A DNA stretch of 64,000 nt from Acinetobacter sp. WCHA55 (GTDB lineage: Bacteria; Pseudomonadota; Gammaproteobacteria; Pseudomonadales; Moraxellaceae), in NCBI RefSeq assembly GCF_002165305.2, contig NZ_CP032286.1:1178001-1242000 (forward strand). The letters run 5' to 3'. The notes under the pieces were generated by a model that ran no database searches, was not told the DNA's origin, and saw only the letters and a program-made list of their open reading frames with translations. The translations under genes were made by a program, and so were the position numbers. Below are positions 57,690-64,000 of this stretch, in pieces. Within the stretch, counting starts at the first letter, position 1, and each line of letters starts with the position of its first letter.

Positions 57690-58149
57690 GTGTTTCTCCA
57701 TGTCCAACATTGGTTGAACTGTCTTACATTTTTTGATGCGGCTAATGTAACAAAAAGATTCCAGTTAATTGTGGAGAGTTAAAACCAAATTGAAACCCAT
57801 TGGTTTATTGTTTGTATCAGTTTTATTACAAATGTGAATAAGCAGAATGAAATTTATCCAAAATCGTGCAAATGTGGATAAACCTAGGAGTGATGCAGTT
57901 CACACTCTGAATTTTGAGCTGAAACGCTCTATTTAAAAGATGTACATGGAATAGCGGTTCTACATTTTTTAAGCGTTAGTAAGGGCATGAATATGCTTTA
58001 AAAGTGTATCAATCTACTGAGGCGTATAAAGTAAACTTCGCTCAGGATTGAATAATGATGTTCTTTGCGTGATAGAGCCGTTAAACTAAGCGCAAATTTT
58101 TTGGTGCTGTGAAACTGTATTGCAGCCTTTATATTGAGATATTTTCCTA
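57690..58149. other. Intergenic region upstream of prfA
   Basis: No gene is seen in these 460 bases, which separate the glycine-zipper gene from divergent prfA. A TTTATCC...GGATAAA inverted repeat with the exact DnaA-box complement TGTGGATAA lies near 57850-57880. hemA, the usual gene before prfA, is absent. A weak TATATT (about 58129-58134) may be the prfA -10 box. Confidence 0.5.
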
Positions 58150-59238
58150 ATGAAAGAATCGTTACGTTTACGATTAGATCAACTTTCTGACCGTCACGAA
58201 GAATTAACAGCATTACTTGCAGATGTAGAAGTCATTTCGGATAACAAACGCTTTCGTCAGTTGTCACGTGAACATAGTGATTTAAGTGAAATCACAGAAG
58301 TTTGGACCAAGTACAAACAAGCTGAAGCAGATATTGAAACGGCTGAAGCGATGCTGTCAGATCCTGACTTTAAGGAAATGGCAGTTGAAGAAATTAAAGA
58401 AAATAAAGCCATTATTGAGTCTTTAGAAGGTGATTTAAATATCTTAATGATTCCGAAAGATCCAAATGATGCGAACTCTGCATATTTGGAAATTCGAGCG
58501 GGAACAGGCGGTGATGAAGCTGCTATTTTCTCGGGTGACTTATACCGCATGTATAGTAAATACGCTGAATCACAAGGCTGGCGTATTGAAGTATTGTCTG
58601 AAAATGAAGGCGAACACGGTGGTTATAAAGAAATCATTTGTTTGGTGAATGGTGAAGGTGTTTACGGCCGTTTGAAGTTTGAAAGTGGTGCGCACCGTGT
58701 ACAACGTGTGCCTGCAACAGAGTCCCAAGGTCGTGTGCATACTTCGGCGTGTACCGTTGCGATCTTGCCTGAAATTGATGTCGATACAACAGTTGAAATT
58801 AATGCGTCAGACTTACGCATTGATACCTACCGTGCCTCAGGTGCGGGTGGTCAGCACATCAACAAAACCGATTCAGCTGTGCGTATTACCCACATTCCAA
58901 CAGGAACGGTGGTGGAATGTCAGGAAGAGCGTTCGCAGCATAAAAACAAAGCCAAAGCGATGGCGTTACTTGCTTCACGGTTGGAAAATGCAAAACGTGC
59001 AGCGGCTGATGCAGCAACTTCTGAAATGCGTCGTGATTTGGTCGGCTCGGGTGATCGTTCAGAACGTATTCGTACCTATAACTATCCGCAAGGTCGTATG
59101 ACCGATCACCGTATTAACTTAACTTTATACAAGTTAGATGCAGTTATGGAAGGTGATTTAACGGAACTATTAGATAGTTTGCATCGTGAATATCAAGCAG
59201 ATCAGCTTGCGATGCTTGCACAGCAGAATGGTGGATAA
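58150..59238 (+). CDS. prfA: Peptide chain release factor 1 (RF1)
   Basis: A 362-residue release factor for UAG and UAA. The codon-reading PAT motif is in RVPATESQG and the peptidyl-tRNA hydrolysis loop GGQ in [14 protein letters not shown]. Length is normal. Its stop overlaps the prmC start by one base (TAATG). Confidence 0.97.
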   Translation: MKESLRLRLDQLSDRHEELTALLADVEVISDNKRFRQLSREHSDLSEITEVWTKYKQAEADIETAEAMLSDPDFKEMAVEEIKENKAIIESLEGDLNILMIPKDPNDANSAYLEIRAGTGGDEAAIFSGDLYRMYSKYAESQGWRIEVLSENEGEHGGYKEIICLVNGEGVYGRLKFESGAHRVQRVPATESQGRVHTSACTVAILPEIDVDTTVEINASDLRIDTYRASGAGGQHINKTDSAVRITHIPTGTVVECQEERSQHKNKAKAMALLASRLENAKRAAADAATSEMRRDLVGSGDRSERIRTYNYPQGRMTDHRINLTLYKLDAVMEGDLTELLDSLHREYQADQLAMLAQQNGG

Positions 59239-60056
59239 TGAATATTGCCCAAGCTTTGGCTTTACGTGGTGAAGCCGAGAGTTACGAACGTCAAGAGAAC
59301 GCATGGTTGTTAGAACACATTACCAAAATTGATTCTTTTGATTTGGTTATGAAAAAAGATCAAGTGTTGACCGATGAGCAAGAGCAAGCCTATGTTGCTG
59401 CTTTGGCACGCATTGATGCGGGGGAACCTTTGGCTTATGTGACAGGTTCACAACCATTTTGGACGCTAGATCTGATTGTCACTCCTGACACCTTAGTACC
59501 ACGTCCAGATACTGAGGTACTGGTTGAGACTGTATTACGTTTAGACTTACCTGAAGATGCGCGCATCGTCGACTTAGGTACAGGGACGGGTGCGGTTGCG
59601 CTGTCATTGGCCAGTGAACGGGACACGTGGGACATCACGGCGACCGATATTTATGAGCCGACTTTAGCTGTTGCTCAGCAAAATGCAGAAAAGCATGACT
59701 TAAATGATGTAACTTTTGTGTGTGGCAGTTGGTTTGCACCGCTGAATCGAAAGTTTTTTGATGTGATTGTATCGAATCCACCGTACATCGATGCTGATGA
59801 TGCACACATGCAAGACTTAGCAACTGAGCCTGAACGAGCACTCGTTGCTGCGGATCATGGTTTGGCTGATTTGAAAGTTATTATCCTACAAGGCAAAAAG
59901 CATTTAACCCTCGATGGTTGGGTAGTGCTGGAGCATGGTTATGATCAAGCTGATGCTGTACAGAAAATCTTTAAAGAAGCGGGCTATAAACAAGTCCGTA
60001 CGGTAAAAGATTATGGTGGTAATGACCGCGTCACTTTAGGACAGTGGACACAGTAA
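59238..60056 (+). CDS. prmC: Release-factor glutamine methyltransferase PrmC
   Basis: A 272-residue SAM enzyme that methylates the Gln of the GGQ motif of RF1 and RF2. SAM loop DLGTGTGAVALSLA (about 113-126) and the catalytic NPPY in VSNPPYIDADD. Coupled to prfA, its substrate gene. Confidence 0.96.
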   Translation: MNIAQALALRGEAESYERQENAWLLEHITKIDSFDLVMKKDQVLTDEQEQAYVAALARIDAGEPLAYVTGSQPFWTLDLIVTPDTLVPRPDTEVLVETVLRLDLPEDARIVDLGTGTGAVALSLASERDTWDITATDIYEPTLAVAQQNAEKHDLNDVTFVCGSWFAPLNRKFFDVIVSNPPYIDADDAHMQDLATEPERALVAADHGLADLKVIILQGKKHLTLDGWVVLEHGYDQADAVQKIFKEAGYKQVRTVKDYGGNDRVTLGQWTQ

Positions 60057-60072
60057 GTTCATTGTTTCCTCT

Positions 60073-60105
60073 AAGATAAAAGCGCATCCGGTGCGCTTTT
60101 ATCTT
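60073..60105. terminator. Bidirectional terminator between prmC and the ABC permease gene
   Basis: AAGATAAAAGCGCA pairs with TGCGCTTTTATCTT around a TCCGG-type loop, with T runs on both sides; it serves the convergent prmC and permease genes. Confidence 0.9.
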
Positions 60106-60112
60106 TTGTATC

Positions 60113-60934
60113 TTATGCTCCAAATACGTCGCGCCAACGCAGTAGCCAAGTCTCGATGGCTTTCATGATGCTATCGCTGAATTTTCCAAGCACGGCTAAA
60201 AGAATAATCGCTAAGATCACAATGTCGGGACGCGAAGTTTCTCGGCCATCACTCAATAAATAGCCTATGCCTTGCGTCGCTGCAATGAGTTCTGCGGCAA
60301 TCATAAACATCCATGCCAAACTTAAACTGTTGCGTAGTCCTGTTAAAATTCCCGGAGACGCCGCAGGCAAAATAATCTGTTGTACCTGCTGCCAGTATTT
60401 TAACCGATAGACTTGAGCGACTTCGATGAGTTTTCGGTCAACGCCTTTAATCGCTGCGACCGTGTTGGTATAGGTCGGAAAAAATGCGCCAATCGCAATC
60501 AGGGTGATTTTTGATGCTTCATCTATTCCCAACCACAGTAAAAGTAGCGGAATCCACGCTAAGCTTGGGATGGATTTGATCGCTGAAAAACTAGGTTCTA
60601 AAAAAGCTTCCACCTGTTTGTTGAGTCCCACCAAGATCGCAAATATTAAAGCTAGAGCACTCCCAATAAAAAAGCCTAAAAACACCCGCCATGTACTGGT
60701 CCAGACATGCATCCATAAATCTGCCTGCCATAGATCTAGAAAGGTTTGCCATAAACTACTGGGTGCAGGCAATAAATAAGGTTCAATAAAACCTGCACGG
60801 ACCAGATATTCACAAGCAATCAGTAAGAGCACTGGAAAGGTGATCGCTTTGAGAACACGCTTCAATTTCAACTGAAATGAGGAACTCTTTTTCACTTCAA
60901 TAGGGGTGAAAGAGTTCGCGACTGACTTGGTCAT
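60113..60934 (-). CDS. ABC importer permease, SsuC/TauC type
   Basis: A 273-residue inner-membrane protein with about six segments and the EAA loop EVAQVYRLKYWQQVQQIILPAASPG that binds an ATPase. It matches the aliphatic sulfonate/taurine/nitrate permease family. Its ATG shares a base with the upstream stop (TAATG). No ATPase gene follows; a terminator does. Confidence 0.85.
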   Translation of the reverse strand: MTKSVANSFTPIEVKKSSSFQLKLKRVLKAITFPVLLLIACEYLVRAGFIEPYLLPAPSSLWQTFLDLWQADLWMHVWTSTWRVFLGFFIGSALALIFAILVGLNKQVEAFLEPSFSAIKSIPSLAWIPLLLLWLGIDEASKITLIAIGAFFPTYTNTVAAIKGVDRKLIEVAQVYRLKYWQQVQQIILPAASPGILTGLRNSLSLAWMFMIAAELIAATQGIGYLLSDGRETSRPDIVILAIILLAVLGKFSDSIMKAIETWLLRWRDVFGA

Positions 60935-61893
60935 TATTTGCTTACAACCTTTTGTGCATATTGTGGTTTAAACAACTGAGTCACGACTTGATTAACATTG
61001 GTGCCTTTACGGACTAAGTCTTCTTCATTCAAAATACTGCCAGACTTTTGTAATGCGGCAATCTGTTTGGCTGACGGAATGTTTTGATCAAAGTTGGTAC
61101 GGCTTAATTGTAATTTTGCGACATTCAACGGAAGTTTGGACTCGCGTGCCAATAATTCCGCCAGTTTCTCTGGATTAGCTTTGGCCCACTTACGTGCTTG
61201 TTCATAGGCTTTAATCACCGCTTCAATGGCTTCGGGGCTTTGCTGAGTAAAAGACTCTTTGACACTGAGCACGCTATAACTATTAAACCCAATATTTCGA
61301 TACAGCAGTTTTGCACCAGATTGCACTTGTGCCGAAGCCATCAAGGGATCTAAGCCTGCCCAAGCATCGACTTGACCACGTTCTAAAGCCGTTTTGCCAT
61401 CTGGATGTTGTAAATGAACCAGTTGCACGTCGCGTTTATTTAGACCCACTGTATCCAGCGCTTGTAAGGTAAACAGAAATGGATCTGTGCCTTTAGTTGC
61501 TGCAATTTTCTTTCCTTTTAAGTCTTTTAAACTTTTAATCTGGGAGTTTTTAGCAACCACCAAAGCGGTCCATTCAGGTTGGCTTTGGATATAAACGGTA
61601 TTGATTGGACTGCCGTTGGCGCGACTGAGTACGGCTGCAAGTCCTGCGGTTGACGCAAAATCGACACTGCCACTGTTTAAATATTCCAGCGAGCGGTTAC
61701 TGCCTTGGCTAAACACCCATTTAATTTCAGTTTTAGGTAAGGCTTTTTCTAACAATTTCTGCTCTTTCACCACAAGACTGGTTGGTGCGTAGTAGGCATA
61801 GTCGAGTTTAAGTGTGCTTGGAATAGCTGCATTGGCATAAGAGCCGATCAGACCTAAAATCAGTGAAGTGCTCAGGAGTTTAAAGTTTTTCAT
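60934..61893 (-). CDS. ABC importer substrate-binding protein, SsuA type
   Basis: A 319-residue periplasmic protein with a signal peptide (MKNFKLLSTSLILGLIGSY, cleaved near ANA-AI). NMT1/SsuA-fold stretches LDYAYYAPTSLVVKEQKLL, KIAATKGTDPFLFTLQAL and RGQVDAWAGLDP. Probable ligand is a sulfonate; taurine or another organosulfur compound is possible. First gene of a two-gene unit with the permease. Confidence 0.85.
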   Translation of the reverse strand: MKNFKLLSTSLILGLIGSYANAAIPSTLKLDYAYYAPTSLVVKEQKLLEKALPKTEIKWVFSQGSNRSLEYLNSGSVDFASTAGLAAVLSRANGSPINTVYIQSQPEWTALVVAKNSQIKSLKDLKGKKIAATKGTDPFLFTLQALDTVGLNKRDVQLVHLQHPDGKTALERGQVDAWAGLDPLMASAQVQSGAKLLYRNIGFNSYSVLSVKESFTQQSPEAIEAVIKAYEQARKWAKANPEKLAELLARESKLPLNVAKLQLSRTNFDQNIPSAKQIAALQKSGSILNEEDLVRKGTNVNQVVTQLFKPQYAQKVVSK

Positions 61894-62137
61894 GTTGCAT
61901 CATTTAAATAAGTTCATTTGTGGGTTCTTTTAACCTGATGGATGCGAAAAATAAAAAAATAAAAATGGATAACAAAATATCAAATTGAAATAAGTAGGTG
62001 GTATTAATTTAAGTGATTGAATTTTAATAATTTGATCGAGCTATGTGCAGTTTTTGGAGTATAGAATAACTTTAAAAAAGCATAGAATAATTTCTTCTTA
62101 TATGAAGATTGCATAACTAAATCATTCATTTTGAATG

Positions 62138-62167
62138 TAAAAAAGCGACTGTAATAGTCGCTTTTTT
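62138..62167 (-). terminator. Terminator after the small unknown gene at 62181
   Basis: A 12-bp stem AAAAAAGCGACT / AGTCGCTTTTTT with a GTAAT loop, T run on both strands, about 14 bases after the stop. Confidence 0.85.
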
Positions 62168-62180
62168 AAGGATTGCAAGC

Positions 62181-62534
62181 TTACATAGGATAGTCTTGTA
62201 AGCTGTCAAACACTTCAACTTGCTCTAAAGCATCAGTTTCAAGTGCAAGACAAAGCGTCACAATTTTCTTTAGATCAGCTAAATATTGTTCATCTTTAAA
62301 CGATGCGCCTAACTGCAGGGCTTGAATACGGTCAGCGCTAATATCCAACGCTTGAGCAGCTTCAATCGCATTAACTTCATTAAAAAATGCAGTAACAGCA
62401 TGATTTAATTCAAGGTCCGATGCATTGAGAATACCTTGATCCAGTTGCTCTTCAAATTGTGGGGTAGGAGACTGCAAAGCTTGAGTAAAGTTTTGCACTA
62501 GACGTTGATCGAGAACATCAATCATTTTAAGCAT
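62181..62534 (-). CDS. Small helical protein of unknown function
   Basis: The ATG at 62534 has AAAGGT six to seven bases upstream and gives 117 residues. The frame stays open to 62774, but the extra 80 residues are rich in Phe, Asn and Tyr and look like untranslated AT-rich DNA, so the short form is preferred. The protein is acidic and all-helical (LDQRLVQNFTQAL, DALEQVEVFDSLQDYPM at the end) without a signal peptide. I do not recognise it. Confidence 0.6.
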   Translation of the reverse strand: MLKMIDVLDQRLVQNFTQALQSPTPQFEEQLDQGILNASDLELNHAVTAFFNEVNAIEAAQALDISADRIQALQLGASFKDEQYLADLKKIVTLCLALETDALEQVEVFDSLQDYPM

Positions 62535-63011
62535 GTCATAACCTTTAAAAGAAATAAGGTGATTAAACAGGGGGAGTACAGCCGGAAAATAAGCATTAAC
62601 GAATGCTTTAAAATTGGTTGAAAAATAATCCAATTTGGAACTTTTTGCAAATAGATTCCGATAAATGAAAGATGGATTTGTTAAGTGAATGAAAAGCTTA
62701 ACTTTATTAAATTGAGTGCCTGTGTGCATTTCACACCACTGTTCAATGGGCTCGGATAGATCAAAAAGAAGCATTCAATGTGGAATATTGTGGGATTTTA
62801 ATTAAAAATTTATTTTGGTTAATTTTAAATTATTGAAATATAGTTGTTATTTTGTCAGTGCTGATGCAAAGTTCTTCATTTTAAGATTACTAATGCGAAC
62901 TCAAAACATTGTGGAACCGCAATTTATAAAGACAAGCTAAAGCAACATAAGGTGTATCATCTTACTTTAGTTGTCTGTGTTTGATGTGGAGAATGATGAA
63001 TGTTTAAGCCA
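62535..63011. other. Intergenic region upstream of the small unknown gene
   Basis: Apart from the rejected extension, these 477 AT-rich bases hold no gene. At 62930-62976 AGACAA-g-CTAAAG pairs with CTTTAG-TTGTCT around an inner AAGGTG/CATCTT stem; on the minus strand TTTATAAATT follows, so this may end the lipase-chaperone transcript. Confidence 0.5.
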
Positions 63012-63971
63012 CTAGTTAAAGTGCTTTTGCCTCAGTTGTTCTAGACGGAGTTGATATTGCTGCTGCCATGCACTTTCAGTTAAATTTTGTTTTTGCTGAT
63101 TCATTTCTTGGTTTAGAGTAGCAAGCTCAGATTGATAACTGGCGATCTGTTGTTGCTGACGAGCGACTTGTTGTTCGCGTTCAGCCAATTGCACTGCTTC
63201 TTTGCCTGAAAAGTAGCTGTTACGAATTTGTTGGGTAATTTCTTGCTGTTGTATTGGGTCGGTGACGCCAATTAAAGCCAATTTAAGGGCTTTATCATAA
63301 AGACCACTTTGACCATCAATGTTTTTGCTTGGGTTTTTATATTGTTGCTGTAATTGCGAGAGTTCACTCAGACGTTGTTGTAGCGTCATTTGCGGTGCTC
63401 GGGTTAAGAGCTCACCATAAGCGAACTGATAGCTGGCAAATTCTTTTTCTTCAGCAAAGCCCAGTAGTGTTTCTTGCTTACCTAAAGTTTGTTCACGTAA
63501 GTTCCAAATCTCCCGATAACGCTGTTGTGGAGTCATTTGTGTGGACATGGTTTTAGCTTGCATTTCTTTTTCGTAAAGTGGTAGACGTTCTATCAATTGT
63601 TTTAAAGTCTTGGCAAACTGCTGATCTGGATATTCGTCCAATACCTGTTTTAATAATGCCTGACAGTTGGTATCGGGGCAGCTTTGTTGTAACTGGTTTA
63701 ATAATTGTGTGATATTGCCTGGTTTTTTTTGAAAGTGTTGAATCATTTTTTGGATGGATTCTTGTTGCTGTTGTTGCTGCATTTTTGACTCGTTATTGTT
63801 TGCAGTGGCAAGCTTCTCTTGCAAACTGCTGGATTGAGCAGTCTCTGTAAGAGACGGTGAGGATGCCTGAGTTTGATCCGATGTGGCATATGATGACCCA
63901 AGGCCCAACCATATCACCACACCGATCACCAACACACTCAGCACCAAAGCGATAAGCCCAAAGCGCTTCAT
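63012..63971 (-). CDS. Lipase-chaperone-like protein, divergent
   Basis: A 319-residue protein with an N-terminal membrane anchor (about residues 5-26), a Ser/Thr/Gln-rich linker, and helices resembling the extended helical and C-terminal domain of lipase-specific foldases (REQTLGKQETLLGFAEEKEFASYQF, then QRLSELSQLQQQY). The N-terminal foldase signature (RxxFDYFLSA type) is not found. A good AAGGA site precedes the ATG. The partner lipase gene, if any, would lie beyond the right edge. Confidence 0.6.
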   Translation of the reverse strand: MKRFGLIALVLSVLVIGVVIWLGLGSSYATSDQTQASSPSLTETAQSSSLQEKLATANNNESKMQQQQQQESIQKMIQHFQKKPGNITQLLNQLQQSCPDTNCQALLKQVLDEYPDQQFAKTLKQLIERLPLYEKEMQAKTMSTQMTPQQRYREIWNLREQTLGKQETLLGFAEEKEFASYQFAYGELLTRAPQMTLQQRLSELSQLQQQYKNPSKNIDGQSGLYDKALKLALIGVTDPIQQQEITQQIRNSYFSGKEAVQLAEREQQVARQQQQIASYQSELATLNQEMNQQKQNLTESAWQQQYQLRLEQLRQKHFN

Positions 63972-64000
63972 TATTCTTCCTTATGGGTTGTATTGGAATT

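Noticed and set aside
58679..59101. 140-codon open frame inside prfA in another frame
   Set aside because: The prfA frame holds the PAT and GGQ motifs; the alternative is Val/Arg/Cys-rich and has no family match.
62535..62774. 80-codon N-terminal extension of the small unknown gene
   Set aside because: Composition is like AT-rich intergenic DNA and a ribosome site precedes the later ATG at 62534.
1..64000. tRNA genes, CRISPR arrays and complete insertion sequences
   Set aside because: No tRNA-like T-arm (GGTTCRANTCC) with matching acceptor stem, no regularly spaced repeats and no transposase motifs were noticed by eye.

Overview
The window is chromosomal DNA of a gammaproteobacterium of the family Moraxellaceae, almost certainly Acinetobacter. 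Evidence: AT-rich sequence; a cyoABCDE quinol oxidase operon without cyoF; dnaB-alr next to rpsF-rpsR-rplI; a prmA / zinc-ribbon DUF3426 / fis / purH / purD run; mutS-fdxA; a BlsA-type BLUF photoreceptor; and prfA-prmC without hemA. The species cannot be fixed from sequence alone. No rRNA, tRNA, CRISPR array, complete insertion sequence or intact prophage was seen.

Layout. 1-9.7 kb: end of a universal stress protein, an O-methyltransferase, an M15 peptidase lipoprotein, fdxA, mutS, a lipase-like lipoprotein, a repeat lipoprotein and cysE. 9.6-19 kb: trmJ, dnaE, a periplasmic protein, the methionine importer metQ-metN-metI, and a 3-hydroxyacyl-CoA dehydrogenase divergent from an AraC regulator. 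20-28.5 kb: purD and purH separated by a composite palindromic repeat, then fis, DUF3426, prmA, two tandem BASS-family transporters and a small cysteine-repeat protein. 28.7-31.4 kb: mnmG, followed by about 800 bases without a normal gene that hold a Sel1-repeat gene fragment, a structured RNA candidate with its own terminator, and two tiny ORFs before a second terminator. 31.4-36.8 kb: a WYL regulator divergent from a four-gene Anbu proteasome operon (permuted ATP-grasp, alpha-E, transglutaminase-like, Anbu), then a BLUF photoreceptor. 36.8-48.8 kb: alr, dnaB, rplI-rpsR-rpsF, a secreted/lipoprotein pair and the cyo operon. 49-64 kb: a GYF/RDD membrane protein, ppsA divergent from its regulator ppsR, two poorly known genes, an LLM flavin oxidoreductase, two glycine-zipper paralogues, prfA-prmC, a substrate-binding protein and permease of an ABC importer without an ATPase gene, a small unknown gene and a divergent lipase-chaperone homologue.

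Most of the window is housekeeping: replication and repair (dnaE, dnaB, mutS), translation (prfA, prmC, prmA, mnmG, trmJ, r-proteins), purine synthesis, respiration and gluconeogenesis. The less ordinary parts are the Anbu operon, the mnmG-WYL intergenic region and several structured leaders. The Anbu operon type is already known, but the reaction it carries out is not settled.
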